A stretch of DNA of 64,000 bases, from positions 1 through 64,000 of the forward strand of contig NZ_MDEN01000051.1 in NCBI RefSeq assembly GCF_001705435.1. The letters run 5' to 3'. The stretch is from Pseudomonas graminis. GTDB taxonomy: Bacteria; Pseudomonadota; Gammaproteobacteria; Pseudomonadales; Pseudomonadaceae. Below the pieces are notes generated by a model, which did no database searches, had not been told where the DNA came from, and saw only the letters and a program-made list of their open reading frames with translations. Positions 45,215 through 62,005 of this stretch are shown in pieces. How positions within the stretch are numbered: the first letter of the stretch is position 1; each line of letters begins with the position of its first letter. Made by a program: the position numbers and the translations under genes.

Positions 45215-45493
45215 ATGATTAGATCTTTCAAACATAAGGGCCTTAGGGCTTTTTTCCAGACTGGAACCACAAAGGGAATTCGCCCCGATCATGCGAGACG
45301 GCTTAGCCAGATCCTTGGTGTTATGGCCTTTGCACGAAACGCTAATGACTTAGATATACCCGGTTTCAGGTTGCATCCTCTGAGGGGTGACCTGACCGGA
45401 TTTTGGTCTGTATCAGTGAGCGGAAACTGGCGAATTATTTTTAGATTTATCGAGAACGACATCGAATTGGTCGACTATCTCGACTACCACTGA
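45215..45493 (+). CDS. higB: HigB-type toxin of the RelE/ParE superfamily
   Basis: A 92-residue toxin of the classic HigB (plasmid maintenance killer) type: MIRSFKHKGLRAFFQTGTTKGIRPDHARRLSQIL at the N-terminus, PGFRLHPLRGDLTGFWSVSVSGNWRIIFRF in the core, and the terminal VDYLDYH with the usual catalytic Tyr-His end. It should cleave ribosome-bound mRNA. It is translated ahead of its antitoxin, with 14 bases between. The start codon lies right behind a palindrome and has no visible Shine-Dalgarno, so translation may be weak or leaderless. Confidence 0.92.
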   Translation: MIRSFKHKGLRAFFQTGTTKGIRPDHARRLSQILGVMAFARNANDLDIPGFRLHPLRGDLTGFWSVSVSGNWRIIFRFIENDIELVDYLDYH

Positions 45494-45507
45494 CAGGAGT
45501 CACTGGC

Positions 45508-45807
45508 ATGAGAATGCATAATCCTCCGCACCCTGGTGAAATCATCCAAGAGATGCTTCCGGAGATGAATATTAAAATTGCCGAAATGGCAAGGCGGCTT
45601 CACTACTCTCGCGAGATGTTGTCACGGGTCATCAATTGCCGTGCGCCGGTCAGCCCGGATCTGGCCGTCCGACTGGAACGCGCCGGTCTGAGCACTGCAC
45701 GAATGTGGCTGGCATTACAGATGAGCCACGACCTCTGGCAGGCCGAGCACCGGGAGCAGCCGCCCATAAGGCCGTTGTATATCGCACCGACGATCACTGC
45801 AGCCTGA
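45508..45807 (+). CDS. higA: HigA-type antitoxin
   Basis: A 99-residue Xre-type antitoxin. The N-terminus NPPHPGEIIQEMLPEM is the HigA signature, followed by the helix-turn-helix IKIAEMARRLHYSREMLSRVINCRAPVSPDLAVRLERA and the short HigA C-terminus. It neutralises the HigB encoded just before it and should bind the palindrome in front of higB. AGGAG lies 8 bases before the ATG 45508, a much better ribosome site than that of higB, which would keep antitoxin in excess. A perfect terminator follows. Confidence 0.93.
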   Translation: MRMHNPPHPGEIIQEMLPEMNIKIAEMARRLHYSREMLSRVINCRAPVSPDLAVRLERAGLSTARMWLALQMSHDLWQAEHREQPPIRPLYIAPTITAA

Positions 45808-45816
45808 ACCCCACAC

Positions 45817-45846
45817 GAAAACGCCCGGCATGTGCCGGGCGTTTTC
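45817..45846. terminator. Bidirectional intrinsic terminator between higA and hemE
   Basis: GAAAACGCCCGGCA and TGCCGGGCGTTTTC form a perfect 14-pair hairpin with a two-base loop. The A-run and T-run on its flanks serve both strands, so it ends higBA (plus) and hemE (minus). Confidence 0.9.
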
Positions 45847-45861
45847 ATAGCTGCAAAGCGC

Positions 45862-46926
45862 TTACTGGTGATACTTCGCCGACATTTCGTGCACCGCTTC
45901 GATGAAGGCGCCGGCATTGGCCGGGTTGACTTCGGGGGTGATGCCGTGGCCAAGGTTGAAGACGTGGCCGGTGCCGCTGCCGTAGCTGGCGAGGATGTTC
46001 GAGACTTCCTGGCGGATGGCGTTTGGGTTGGCGTAGAGCACAGTCGGGTCCATGTTGCCTTGCAGCGCGACCTTGCTGCCGACGCGGCGGCGGGCTTCGC
46101 CGATGTCGCAGGTCCAGTCCAGGCCCAGCGCATCGGCGCCCGCGTCGGCGATGCTTTCCAGCCACATGCCGCCGCCTTTGGTGAACAGGATGACCGGCAC
46201 TTTGCGCCCGTCGTGCTCACGGATCAGGCCGTTGACGATCTTGCGCATGTAAGCCAGTGAGAATTCCTGATACGCCGCAGCCGAAAGGCTCCCGCCCCAG
46301 CTGTCGAAGATCTGCACCGCCTGGGCGCCTGCCAGAATCTGGCCGTTCAGGTACGCCGTGACCGATTGTGCGAGCTTGTCGAGCAGCAAGTGCATGGCCT
46401 GCGGGTTGTCGTAGAGCATGGCCTTGGATTTACGGAAGTCCTTGGACGAGCCGCCTTCGACCATATACGTCGCCAGGGTCCACGGGCTACCGGCGAACCC
46501 GATCAGCGGCACACGGCCGTTGAGCTCGCGGCGAATGGTGCTGACCGCGTCCATGACGTAGCCGAGGTCTTTCTGCGCGTCAGGGATCGGCAGCGCTTCG
46601 ATGTCAGCCAGGGCGGTGACGGTTTTGCGGAAGCGCGGACCTTCGCCGGTTTCGAAGTACAGGCCCAGGCCCATGGCATCGGGAACGGTGAGAATGTCGG
46701 AGAACAGAATGGCGGCGTCGAGCGGATAGCGCTCAAGGGGCTGCAGGGTAACTTCACAGGCGAACGCCGGGTTCATGCACAAGCTCATGAAGTCTCCGGC
46801 CTTGGCGCGACTGGCGCGGTACTCCGGGAGGTAGCGGCCGGCCTGGCGCATCATCCATACAGGCGTGACGTCAACAGGCTGCTTGAGCAGGGCGCGAAGG
46901 AAACGGTCGTTCTTCAGGGCAGTCAT
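45862..46926 (-). CDS. hemE: Uroporphyrinogen decarboxylase HemE
   Basis: A 354-residue cytoplasmic enzyme that removes four carboxyl groups from uroporphyrinogen III to give coproporphyrinogen III in heme synthesis. Signatures [16 protein letters not shown] (residues about 22-37), [12 protein letters not shown] (catalytic Asp) and [19 protein letters not shown] are all present, and the length is standard. It follows gltBD on the same strand, as in other Pseudomonas, but a terminator at 46974-47001 separates them, so it has its own promoter. Confidence 0.98.
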   Translation of the reverse strand: MTALKNDRFLRALLKQPVDVTPVWMMRQAGRYLPEYRASRAKAGDFMSLCMNPAFACEVTLQPLERYPLDAAILFSDILTVPDAMGLGLYFETGEGPRFRKTVTALADIEALPIPDAQKDLGYVMDAVSTIRRELNGRVPLIGFAGSPWTLATYMVEGGSSKDFRKSKAMLYDNPQAMHLLLDKLAQSVTAYLNGQILAGAQAVQIFDSWGGSLSAAAYQEFSLAYMRKIVNGLIREHDGRKVPVILFTKGGGMWLESIADAGADALGLDWTCDIGEARRRVGSKVALQGNMDPTVLYANPNAIRQEVSNILASYGSGTGHVFNLGHGITPEVNPANAGAFIEAVHEMSAKYHQ

Positions 46927-46973
46927 GTCGGCATCCGGAAAAAAAGTGCGGGCATTTTCTCAGACACCAACAT

Positions 46974-47001
46974 AAAAGGCACGGTCGGTGCCGTGCCTTT
47001 T
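46974..47001 (-). terminator. Intrinsic terminator after gltD
   Basis: AAAAGGCACGG and CCGTGCCTTTT form an 11-pair hairpin with a six-base loop. On the minus strand it lies downstream of gltD, followed by CCTTTTATG, and it ends the gltBD transcript before hemE. It could also work in the other direction. Confidence 0.8.
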
Positions 47002-47035
47002 ATTTATCGGGGCGATTTGTCGCATCAATGCAGCG

Positions 47036-47130
47036 GCGAGCTTCAAGCGGCAAGCTTCAAGTAAAAGCAGATCAGCGTCTGCCATTAGCTTGTGGCTTGG
47101 CGCTTACCGCTTACCGCTTGCAGCTTGCGT
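47036..47130. repeat. Palindromic repeat element rich in AAGCTT/GCTTG words, copy 1
   Basis: GCGAGCTTCAAGCGGCAAGC at its left end and CGCTTACCGCTTGCAGCTTG at its right end form an imperfect long palindrome around a non-conserved centre. A related element, in opposite orientation, lies at 48575-48672 between gltB and gltD. Such GCTTGAAGCTTG repeats occur in other Pseudomonas genomes. Confidence 0.65.
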
Positions 47131-47133
47131 CAA

Positions 47134-48672
<1,539 letters not shown>

Positions 48673-48674
48673 TG

Positions 48675-53120
<4,446 letters not shown>

Positions 53121-53229
53121 AGACACATTCTCACCAGGCTGCCCCTTAACGAGGCAAATTTCTTTTCAATTCAACCATTTACCATCCACGCCGAACGTAT
53201 GCCGGCTTTGCGGGAGCAAAAGGGAGGTC

Positions 53230-53258
53230 ATTGTACACAGCGACACAAGTCCTCACAA
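53230..53258 (-). promoter_or_regulatory. Sigma-70 type promoter for gltBD
   Basis: On the minus strand: TTGTGA (53258-53253), a 17-base spacer, then TACAAT (53235-53230). It would give a leader of about 100 bases before gltB. The 358-base gap 53121-53478 is otherwise AT-rich near 53250-53310. A weak AGGGACCT/AGGTCCCT hairpin near 53453-53474, just behind the SPOR-protein gene, lacks a T-run. No further gene is supported there. Confidence 0.65.
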
Positions 53259-53478
53259 ATTTGACGACGAAGTGTCGCAAATTTATGTCGCATTCATGAA
53301 AGGTTTTATATCGATTCTCGTGCTACCCAGAGCTTTTTTGCGAGTCTGACCAATGAGAGCCCGAAGATCAATGCGCGTCTGAGACGCAGACACCGCAAGG
53401 CGCGCTGCTCGTTGGCAGCACGCTCATGCGTGATATCGGGAGGGCCAAGCGAGGGACCTGGATAAGGTCCCTGCGTCA

Positions 53479-55098
53479 TCAGCGGGCGGCGGCGAGTTCC
53501 TGTTGGATACTGCCGACAGTACGAGGCCAAGGTTTACCAGCCTGAACCTTCTCTGGCAAGGCCTTGATAGCGGTCAGTGCCGCATTGCGGTCTGCGAAGC
53601 TGCCGTACGTCACCACGAACAGAGGCTTGCCCTGCAGGGTTTTCTTGAAGTAACGGTACTCGGCGCCCTGCTCTTTCACGTAGCTCTGAGCGGTGGCTTC
53701 GGAGCTGGTGCCGAGGATCTGCACCACGTAATGCGTCGGTGCCTGACCCGCATACCAGCCGCTGCCCGCCGCGCCAGACGCTGCAGCTGCCGGCTTGGCC
53801 GCCGGTGCCGGGGCAGGTTTGGCGGTGGCCACCTGGGTCGGCGCCGGCGCAGGTTTCGCGGCAGGGGCCGGAGCGGGCGTCGGCTTGGCGGCCGGGGCCG
53901 GACGCGTTGCCGGGACCGGCTGCTGCGCCACGGTCGGCGCAGGACTTGCCGTCGCGCCCACCGGTGGCGCAGTGGTGGTCACGGTCGGCGGCTGCAGCGA
54001 TTGATTAGCCGCAGGACCGCCATCTTCGCCATCACCCTCGCCCGAGCCCGCAGCTTCAGCCAGCGGCGCGCGGGTCGCAGGCTGCGAGCCATTCATGGGC
54101 AGCGGCATCGGTTGCGAATTACCGGCGAACTCGATGGCCGGGCCACCGTTGTTCGATTGTTGCGCAGGCGCCTGGCCCTGACCCAGAGGCAGTTGAGCCT
54201 GAGAGTTGGCTGGCGCCGTGGCAGGAGCGTTGCTGCGGCCTGGAATCAGCCACGCCGCGAGAACGGCCGCGACAACAACCCCACCCAAAGCCAACACGTG
54301 TTTCTTAGGCATTTTGAACCCCATACTTGGACGCTTGACCGCAGAGCGGCTGGCAATCATGGCTTCGATCATCGAATCGCGCGCGACCTGGTTGATCGCG
54401 CCTGGCCATCCACCGGACTGCTCGTGGATATCAGTGATCTGCGCGGCGCTGAACAACTCAACACCCTGCCCTGCGCCTTCGAGACGCTGAGCCAGATACT
54501 CACGGGTTTCTTCTTCGGTATACGGCGCCAGCTCGATAACGTGGAAGCGTTCTTCCTCGGTACCGCTCTCGGCGCACAGCTGATCCAGGCGATCAATGAT
54601 CGAAGCCTCGCCGAACAGGAAGACATGCGGACGCCCTTCCGGGGTGCCTGCTGCCAATCCCAACAACGCTTCGAGTGCGGATTCGCCCAGTTGTTCGGCA
54701 TCGTCCACCAGGATGTAGACTTCCTGGCCGGTCAGCGCCAGCTGCACGACTTGCGCCAGGATCGGACGCATTTCCGCTTGAGCAACGTTCAGCGCCTGAG
54801 CAACCTGGCGCAACACGCCCGTCGCATCACCGGCGCCGCGCGCCGACACCACAACGCTCTGCACCGACTGCTTGTTGGTGCTCGCCACCAGCGCCTGACG
54901 CAACAGCGTTTTGCCGCTGCCCTGAGGCCCGGTCACGACCAGCAGCAGCTGGCTGTAGCGCGCGAGGTGATGCAGCTGGCCCAGCACGGGCTTGCGCTGT
55001 GCGGGGAAGAACTTGAAGCCGGGAACCCGCGTTGCAAAGGGGTCATGACTCAACTGGTAATGACCGAGGAAGGCCTCATCGGCGTGCAAACTAGTCAT
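53479..55098 (-). CDS. DamX-like AAA ATPase with SPOR domain
   Basis: A 539-residue inner-membrane protein. Residues 1-265 are a cytoplasmic AAA/ExeA-like ATPase (Walker A GPQGSGKT at about 57-64; VYILVDDAEQ, Walker B). One membrane helix (VLALGGVVVAAVLAAWLI, about 272-289) is followed by a periplasmic linker rich in Ala-Pro (PAPAAKPTPAPAPAAKP) and a C-terminal SPOR domain (HYVVQILGTSSEATAQSYV) that binds denuded peptidoglycan at the septum. This is the DamX arrangement with a complete ATPase. It lies in the conserved aroK-aroB-damX order, 10 bases after aroB. A role in division or cell envelope is inferred. Confidence 0.88.
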   Translation of the reverse strand: MTSLHADEAFLGHYQLSHDPFATRVPGFKFFPAQRKPVLGQLHHLARYSQLLLVVTGPQGSGKTLLRQALVASTNKQSVQSVVVSARGAGDATGVLRQVAQALNVAQAEMRPILAQVVQLALTGQEVYILVDDAEQLGESALEALLGLAAGTPEGRPHVFLFGEASIIDRLDQLCAESGTEEERFHVIELAPYTEEETREYLAQRLEGAGQGVELFSAAQITDIHEQSGGWPGAINQVARDSMIEAMIASRSAVKRPSMGFKMPKKHVLALGGVVVAAVLAAWLIPGRSNAPATAPANSQAQLPLGQGQAPAQQSNNGGPAIEFAGNSQPMPLPMNGSQPATRAPLAEAAGSGEGDGEDGGPAANQSLQPPTVTTTAPPVGATASPAPTVAQQPVPATRPAPAAKPTPAPAPAAKPAPAPTQVATAKPAPAPAAKPAAAASGAAGSGWYAGQAPTHYVVQILGTSSEATAQSYVKEQGAEYRYFKKTLQGKPLFVVTYGSFADRNAALTAIKALPEKVQAGKPWPRTVGSIQQELAAAR

Positions 55099-55108
55099 GG
55101 ATTTCTCA

Positions 55109-56212
55109 TTAACCTCTAAGCTGATCCACCAAGGCGCGGTAGTCCGCGACCAGTGTGGCCTGTAGTACTTCTTGTGGATATTCGTCAGTTACCACTGCTT
55201 CACCGATGCGACGCAACAGCACCAGGCGCAGACGACCGTCAATGACCTTTTTGTCCACCGCCATGTGCTCGAGGAAATGCTCGGGCGTCATGTCTTGCGG
55301 CGGAACCACCGGCAAGCCGGCGCGCTGAAAAATACGTATGCCGCGGTCACGTTCCTGCTCGGTGATCCAGCCCAGACGCGCCGACATTTCCAGCGCCATC
55401 ACCGTGCCTGCCGCCACCGCCTCGCCGTGCAGCCACACGCCGTAACCCATGTGGGTTTCGATGGCATGGCCGAAGGTGTGGCCGAGGTTCAGCGTGGCAC
55501 GCACGCCGGACTCGCGCTCATCGGCGCCAACGACAGCCGCCTTGGCGGCGCACGAGCGCTCGATTGCCCTCGTCAGTGTGACCTGATCCAGCCCGCGCAG
55601 CTTGTCCATGTTCTCTTCGAGCCACGTCAGGAACGGTTCGTCACAGATCAAACCGTATTTGATGACCTCGGCAAGACCGGCGGACAGTTCGCGTTCAGGC
55701 AGGGTGTTCAGCGACAACGTGTCGATTAGCACCGCATTGGGCTGATAGAAAGCACCCACCATGTTTTTGCCCAGCGGGTGATTGATGCCGGTTTTGCCAC
55801 CGACCGAAGAATCGACCTGGGAGAGCAGTGTGGTCGGCACTTGAATGAATTCGACGCCGCGCTGGTAACAGGCAGCCGCAAAGCCGGCCATATCACCGAT
55901 AACGCCTCCGCCCAGCGCAATCACCGTGGTGCGGCGGTCGTGGCGTGCGGTGAGCAACGCGTCGAAGATGGTTTGCAGGGTTTCCCAGTTCTTGAAGGCT
56001 TCACCGTCGGGAAGCACGATCGGCAAGACGCTGTAACCGGCGAGGGATCGGGTGAGGCGTTCCATGTAGAGCGGCGCAACGGTGGCGTTGGAGACGATCG
56101 CCACCTGTTTACCGGCAATGTACGGCTTGAGCAACTCGGGCTGATCCAGCAAGCCTTCGCCGATATGGATCGGGTAGCTGCGTTCGCCAAGCTCGACCTT
56201 GAGTGTCTGCAT
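55109..56212 (-). CDS. aroB: 3-Dehydroquinate synthase AroB
   Basis: A 367-residue NAD+/metal-dependent enzyme, second step of the shikimate pathway (DAHP to 3-dehydroquinate). The patterns [63 protein letters not shown] and [12 protein letters not shown] (metal His) are present. The start is the ATG 56212 ([15 protein letters not shown]), as in the family; the frame runs open to 56269. aroK lies 130 bp upstream on the same strand and the DamX-like gene 10 bp downstream, so the three probably form one transcript. Confidence 0.98.
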   Translation of the reverse strand: MQTLKVELGERSYPIHIGEGLLDQPELLKPYIAGKQVAIVSNATVAPLYMERLTRSLAGYSVLPIVLPDGEAFKNWETLQTIFDALLTARHDRRTTVIALGGGVIGDMAGFAAACYQRGVEFIQVPTTLLSQVDSSVGGKTGINHPLGKNMVGAFYQPNAVLIDTLSLNTLPERELSAGLAEVIKYGLICDEPFLTWLEENMDKLRGLDQVTLTRAIERSCAAKAAVVGADERESGVRATLNLGHTFGHAIETHMGYGVWLHGEAVAAGTVMALEMSARLGWITEQERDRGIRIFQRAGLPVVPPQDMTPEHFLEHMAVDKKVIDGRLRLVLLRRIGEAVVTDEYPQEVLQATLVADYRALVDQLRG

Positions 56213-56342
56213 GTGTCCCCACGCTGTTAACAATTGGTTGCCTGTGCACGTCTTGAAAAACGCCAACACCGGCTATGGCGCAAGGCCATGTAGCGACCCC
56301 ACTTTTTATGGTCGCCGAGGATAGCGCATTTCCGTCTGCGCT

Positions 56343-56861
56343 TTAACGGGGAGGAAGCTCGGCCAGCAGAGCGAGGATGTCGATAACCACCATTCGCGGG
56401 GGCCGCTCATCGGTTTCGATGATGACATCGGCGATCTCGCGGTACAGCGGATCGCGGATAGCCAGCAGTTCGCGCAGCACCCGGGCCGGGTCAGCCGTGC
56501 GCAACAATGGGCGATTGCGATCCCGCGAGGTCCGGCCCACCTGCTGCTCAACGGAAGCGTGCAAATACACCACCCGACCACCGGCATGCAGGGCGCGGCG
56601 ATTTTCTTCGCGCATGACTGCGCCTCCGCCGGTGGCCACGACTACGCCATCCAGTGCGGAGAGCTCGGCAATCATCGCCTGTTCACGATCACGAAAACCC
56701 GCCTCGCCTTCCTTGTCGAAGATCCAGGGAATATTGGCGCCCGTTCGCAGCTCGATTTCCTTGTCGGAATCCTTGAACGGCAGTCGAAGCTCTTTGGCCA
56801 GCAAGCGGCCGATGGTGCTTTTACCAGCCCCCATCGGCCCCACAAGAATTAAATTTCGCAC
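56343..56861 (-). CDS. aroK: Shikimate kinase AroK
   Basis: A 172-residue P-loop kinase that phosphorylates shikimate at the 3-hydroxyl. Walker [10 protein letters not shown] lies at residues 8-16, the shikimate site DSDKEIE at about 32-38 and [12 protein letters not shown] at about 79-90, and the lid [11 protein letters not shown] at about 111-121. Its start is GTG at 56861, four bases after the pilQ stop, so it is co-transcribed with the pilus operon. Length is standard. Confidence 0.97.
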   Translation of the reverse strand: MRNLILVGPMGAGKSTIGRLLAKELRLPFKDSDKEIELRTGANIPWIFDKEGEAGFRDREQAMIAELSALDGVVVATGGGAVMREENRRALHAGGRVVYLHASVEQQVGRTSRDRNRPLLRTADPARVLRELLAIRDPLYREIADVIIETDERPPRMVVIDILALLAELPPR

Positions 56862-56865
56862 AGAA

Positions 56866-59001
56866 TCAACGACTCACAGCAATCGCCTGGTTGTTCATGA
56901 TACGCGGAGTGAGAAACACCAACAGCTCGGATTTTGACTCCGAAACCACATCGCGCCGGAAAAGGCGGCCAACATACGGCACATCGCCTAAAAATGGCAC
57001 CTTGTCGACGACTTTACTCTGCGTATTCGAGAACACGCCACCAATTACGATGGTCTCGCCATCGGCCACCAGCACCTTGGCGTTGACTTCGTTTTTCTTG
57101 ATCGGTGGCACACCCAGCACCGTATTCACGTAGTCAGGCTCATCTTTCGTGACCTTAACCTCCATGATGATGCGGTTGTCAGGCGTGATCTGCGGGGTCA
57201 CTTCCAGGGACAGCGACGCCTCTTTGAACGACACCGACGTCGCGCCGCTGGAACTGGCCTCCTGATACGGCACTTCCGTACCTTTCAGGATTTTCGCGGT
57301 TTCCTTGTCCGAGGTAACGACCTTGGGCTGCGAGACCACTTCGCCGTTGCCGCTCTTCTCCATCGCCGTCAGTTCGAGATCGAGAATCGTGTTGTTAGTC
57401 AGGAAGCCCAGGCCGATCGACGAAGTGGCGTCGGTTACGCCCATGTCGACGTAAGGGCCATTGGTCGCCGAGGCGCCTGTCACCGTGCCACTGCCGCCGG
57501 TGGTGAAATTGCCCTTGCTGCTCGAACCACCCCAGCGCACGCCCAGAGACTTGTCGTAATCGACGTTGGCCTCGACGATGCGCGCCTCGATCATCACTTG
57601 GCGCACCGGAATGTCCAGTTGCGAAACGATGCGGCGCAGCTCGTCCAGACGGTCCTGGGTCTGGTAGGCAATGATGTTGTTGGTGCGCTCATCGACCGTA
57701 ATCGAACCGCGCTCATCGGTCTTCGATTCAGCGCTGGTGACCGACTGGAACAGCTTGGCGATGTCGGCCGCCTTGGCGTAGTTAACCTGCAGCAATTCGC
57801 GACGCAGTGGGGCCAACTCGGAAATCTGCTTCAGGGACTCCAGCTCTTGACGCTCCCGCGCGGCGATCTCGTCGGCCGGACCGACCAGCAATACGTTGCC
57901 GATCTTGCGCTTGTCCAGGCCTTTGGTCTTGAGCACCAGATCCAGCGCCTGATCCCACGGTACGTTTTGCAGGCGAAGGGTGATGCCGCCCTGAACGGTG
58001 TCGCTGGCCACCAGATTGAGGTTGGTGAAATCAGCGATCAGTTGCAGCACCGAACGCACGTCGATGTCCTGGAAATTCAGCGACAGCTTCTCGCCGGTGT
58101 AGACCAGTTTTTCCGAATTGCGGCGCTCCTGATCTTCGTTGGTCAGGGGACGCACGCTGATGGTCAGCTTGTTATCGGTCTGGTAGGCGGAGTAGTCGAA
58201 CGCGCCGGACGGCTCGATGGAAATACTGGCCTTGTCACCCGTGGCGCTGGAATTGACGAACTGCACCGGGGTCGCGAAATCCTTGACGTCCAGACGTACG
58301 CGCAGGGGTTCAGGCAACTGGGTTTTGGCGAAGTCGACGCGGATCTTGCCGCCCTGCTCCTGAATGTCCGGGGCAATGCCGGTGTCGCTCAGCTCGATGA
58401 TGACGTTGCCTTCACCCAACTCGCCGCGCTGGAAGTCGACGTTTTTCACCGACCGTGGGCCTGGCGCGTACGAGCGGGCAACAGGTTTTGCCGATTGCGC
58501 GGCAGGCACACTCACTCGCGCCGCGCCCATGGCGGTACTTGGCTGCGAGCCCTGGGCCGCAGCAGCGCCCTGGCCCACGACGACGAACAGGTTGTTGCCG
58601 TCGACACGCGAGCTATAGGGCGCGAGCGTGGTGAGGTTGATGATCACCCGCGTGCGGTCCTTGGCTTCGACGACCACAACGCTGTGGGCGTTGCCTGAAC
58701 CCAGGTCACGGCTTTTGATCGCCAGTTGGCTGGTCACCCCAGGCAGGTCCAGCGCGATTCGTGCCGGCTGCTCGGTGGTGTAGCCGCGCGGCGCCGCCAC
58801 CGGACCGTCGAAGGACAGTTTCAGTTCGACTCGATCCCCCGGCAATGCGGCGACATCCAGCGTCTTGAGGTTAGCCGCCTGGACAACCGGTGAAAGCATC
58901 GCCATCCCTAGCGACAGGCCGATAATCGAAAGAATCCTGTTCATGTTCACATTCCACCACTGTGCAGATCCGAAGGTGCTTCGCTTGCTTGCCGTCTTCA
59001 T
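56866..59001 (-). CDS. pilQ: Type IV pilus secretin PilQ
   Basis: A 711-residue outer-membrane secretin, the pore through which type IV pili leave the cell. Visible: signal peptide ([23 protein letters not shown]), two AMIN domains (about 45-270; [20 protein letters not shown]), secretin/TonB short N-terminal domain ([21 protein letters not shown]), NolW domain, and the secretin domain with [16 protein letters not shown] and [15 protein letters not shown]. The ATG at 59001 overlaps the pilP stop (ATGA); the ATG at 58944 gives a better signal peptide, so the start is uncertain by 19 residues. Confidence 0.96.
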   Translation of the reverse strand: MKTASKRSTFGSAQWWNVNMNRILSIIGLSLGMAMLSPVVQAANLKTLDVAALPGDRVELKLSFDGPVAAPRGYTTEQPARIALDLPGVTSQLAIKSRDLGSGNAHSVVVVEAKDRTRVIINLTTLAPYSSRVDGNNLFVVVGQGAAAAQGSQPSTAMGAARVSVPAAQSAKPVARSYAPGPRSVKNVDFQRGELGEGNVIIELSDTGIAPDIQEQGGKIRVDFAKTQLPEPLRVRLDVKDFATPVQFVNSSATGDKASISIEPSGAFDYSAYQTDNKLTISVRPLTNEDQERRNSEKLVYTGEKLSLNFQDIDVRSVLQLIADFTNLNLVASDTVQGGITLRLQNVPWDQALDLVLKTKGLDKRKIGNVLLVGPADEIAARERQELESLKQISELAPLRRELLQVNYAKAADIAKLFQSVTSAESKTDERGSITVDERTNNIIAYQTQDRLDELRRIVSQLDIPVRQVMIEARIVEANVDYDKSLGVRWGGSSSKGNFTTGGSGTVTGASATNGPYVDMGVTDATSSIGLGFLTNNTILDLELTAMEKSGNGEVVSQPKVVTSDKETAKILKGTEVPYQEASSSGATSVSFKEASLSLEVTPQITPDNRIIMEVKVTKDEPDYVNTVLGVPPIKKNEVNAKVLVADGETIVIGGVFSNTQSKVVDKVPFLGDVPYVGRLFRRDVVSESKSELLVFLTPRIMNNQAIAVSR

Positions 59002-59525
59002 GAGCGTTCCTTGAGGGAAATACTGAGCGGTCGCTCAAGCCACGCGCCCTCTCCATCCGGAACGATTTCCATCACTTGCACCGCCGAGTCGGTGATCGCC
59101 GTAATCCGGCCATCGTTACGCCCCAGGTAATCGCCCACTTTCACCCGATGCACGCCACCCGCCCCGCGAAGCAGCGCGAACGTGCCGGTTTCATTGCTCA
59201 ACGTGCCGACCATCTCGAAGGAATCGATGTTGAAGCCTTCGAGAAACTGCTTCACCCGCGTCGGATCCGGCTGCACCAGGTGCGAGCCCTTCGGACGGTT
59301 AACCAGATCGATCTTGATCGGCGGCTGAAACGGACTGCGCAAACTGGCCGCCGCATAGGTAAAGGCCTCATACGGCCGGAATTTGGGCATCGGCTCGATG
59401 GTGCCAACCGGCCGTGCGCGTACCTCGGCCATGAACTGCTTGAGATCGTCAAATTCATTCGAGCTGTCGCAACCCGCGAGCCCCATCAGCGTGACGCCGA
59501 CGCACAACCAACGCATCGCCCTCAT
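58998..59525 (-). CDS. pilP: Type IV pilus lipoprotein PilP
   Basis: A 175-residue inner-membrane lipoprotein with lipobox LAGC (Cys19 after MRAMRWLCVGVTLMGLAG). The mature part has an unstructured stretch with two short helices and a C-terminal beta-sandwich (MVGTLSNETGTFALLRGAGGVHRVKVGDYLGRNDGRI). It links the PilNO complex to the secretin PilQ across the periplasm. It overlaps pilO and pilQ by four bases each (ATGA), a sign of coupled translation. Confidence 0.96.
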   Translation of the reverse strand: MRAMRWLCVGVTLMGLAGCDSSNEFDDLKQFMAEVRARPVGTIEPMPKFRPYEAFTYAAASLRSPFQPPIKIDLVNRPKGSHLVQPDPTRVKQFLEGFNIDSFEMVGTLSNETGTFALLRGAGGVHRVKVGDYLGRNDGRITAITDSAVQVMEIVPDGEGAWLERPLSISLKERS

Positions 59526-60169
59526 TTCGCCGGCCCTTTCGTATCAACGTTCTGAAGACCTTTGTCGTTATAGCGATAGGTCTTGGCAAGGATGCTCATG
59601 CGCAGCTTTCCGGGGGACTTGGCGTCCAGCGGTTTTATCTCGAAGTCATGCAGCGTCACGATTCGTGGCAGGCTGGCGACGCCACTGGCGAAGGTCGCGA
59701 GGTCGTGATAACTGCCTGTGACGGTAATCTGGATCGGCAATTCAATATAAAACTGCTGAGCCTCTTCAGGGAGCAGCTTGATCTCCTCGAACTCCAGGCC
59801 GCTGCCCAGACCGGTGCGGGTGATGTCTTCAAGCAGACCGGGGACTTCAGTGTCGCTCGGCAACTGCCGCAGCAAGGCGCCGAAGGTGTTTTCCATCTCC
59901 ACCATCTGGCTCTTGTAGGCCGCGAGGTTGGCAGCCTGGTAGGCCTTGGTCGCGAACTGCTCTTTCAGCGCCGTCTCTTCGCCACGGGCCTGATCGAGCT
60001 GAGTCTGCATGTCCTGGATATAGAAGAAGTACCCACCGGCCAGCACCAGCGCCAGCAACAGCGCGCCGGCAATGGTCTTGACCGCAGCAGGCCATGAACC
60101 CAGGTTATTGATGTCCAGGTCGTTAAGGTCGATCTTTTTGAGGCTATCGAGCCAATCATTCATGCTCAT
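59522..60169 (-). CDS. pilO: Type IV pilus alignment protein PilO
   Basis: A 215-residue inner-membrane protein: short cytoplasmic start (DSLKKIDLNDLDINNLGSW), one membrane helix at about residues 30-48 (AGALLLALVLAGGYFFYI), a coiled coil, and a periplasmic ferredoxin-like domain (FYIELPIQITVTGSYHDLATFASGVASLPRIVTL). It pairs with PilN and binds PilP. The ATG overlaps the pilN stop by four bases, and its stop overlaps pilP. Confidence 0.97.
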   Translation of the reverse strand: MSMNDWLDSLKKIDLNDLDINNLGSWPAAVKTIAGALLLALVLAGGYFFYIQDMQTQLDQARGEETALKEQFATKAYQAANLAAYKSQMVEMENTFGALLRQLPSDTEVPGLLEDITRTGLGSGLEFEEIKLLPEEAQQFYIELPIQITVTGSYHDLATFASGVASLPRIVTLHDFEIKPLDAKSPGKLRMSILAKTYRYNDKGLQNVDTKGPAK

Positions 60170-60734
60170 GGCTTGATCCCCTCAACGGCTGGCTGCGTCT
60201 GGCGCACCGTCAACTGAAAGGTGTTGGTCTGATCCACGCCACCCGCCGCAGTGTTCGCCTTGACCTCGGTCAGACTCGGCGACTCCAGCCAGTCAGAGGC
60301 ATCCAGATTCCGCAGCAGGTCCGACACCCGGTTATTGGATTCGGCAGCGCCGGAAATGCTGATCATCTGGCCGGTCATCTTCACGTCGTTGAAATAGACG
60401 CCATCGGGGAGGGTACGAGCCATCTGATCGAAGATGCGCCCGATGATCGGCCGGTTGCCCTGCAGGTCCTGAATAATCTTCATCCGCTCCAGCAATTGTT
60501 TGCGACGCGCCTTGAGCTCACTGATCTCTTTGATGCGCGCGTCGAGCTGGACGATTTCGGTCCTGACGAATTGATTGCGGGCGTTCTGATGGGCGATGGC
60601 ACTGCTCAAATATTGATCAGCCAAAAGAATGGCGCCGATGCCCAGCACCAGCACACCGGCCAGCGCCAGAATGAAGCGCTTCTTGCGCTCCTCGCGCTGC
60701 TGCTCACGCCAGGGAAGTAAGTTGATCCGTGCCA

Positions 60735-60735
<1 letters not shown>
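60166..60735 (-). CDS. pilN: Type IV pilus assembly protein PilN
   Basis: A 189-residue inner-membrane protein. The cytoplasmic N-terminus ARINLLPWREQQREERKKRF contains the INLLPWR motif, which binds in a groove of PilM. One membrane helix follows at about residues 22-42, then a coiled coil and a periplasmic ferredoxin-like domain. The ATG at 60735 shares its A with the pilM stop (TGATG) and has GAGG upstream. Confidence 0.97.
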
Positions 60736-61826
<1,091 letters not shown>

Positions 61827-61905
61827 TTACGGATGATTTCTAGTCCAGTGCCACTGTCGGCTGACTTGACAGTAGCGCAAATAACGCTCGACGACGAAAA
61901 ATGCT

Positions 61906-61911
61906 TATAAT
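61906..61911 (+). promoter_or_regulatory. -10 element of the likely mrcA promoter
   Basis: A consensus TATAAT preceded by TGCT lies 95 bases before the mrcA start, in the gap between divergent pilM and mrcA. No good -35 is at the right distance, although a TTGACA lies at 61866-61871 (35 bases off). The TG upstream may serve as a partial extended -10. Confidence 0.4.
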
Positions 61912-62005
61912 GCCCAGCGTTTTTTTCGTGTAGCGAAGCTTCAAGGCGTGTTCATTTGTAAATGCCTGCGTCTAACTCATTCTTTTTTCTGGAAATCCAA
62001 AAGCC

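Noticed and set aside
61866..61871. TTGACA as the -35 box of mrcA
   Set aside because: It is about 34 bases before the TATAAT at 61906, too far for one sigma-70 promoter.
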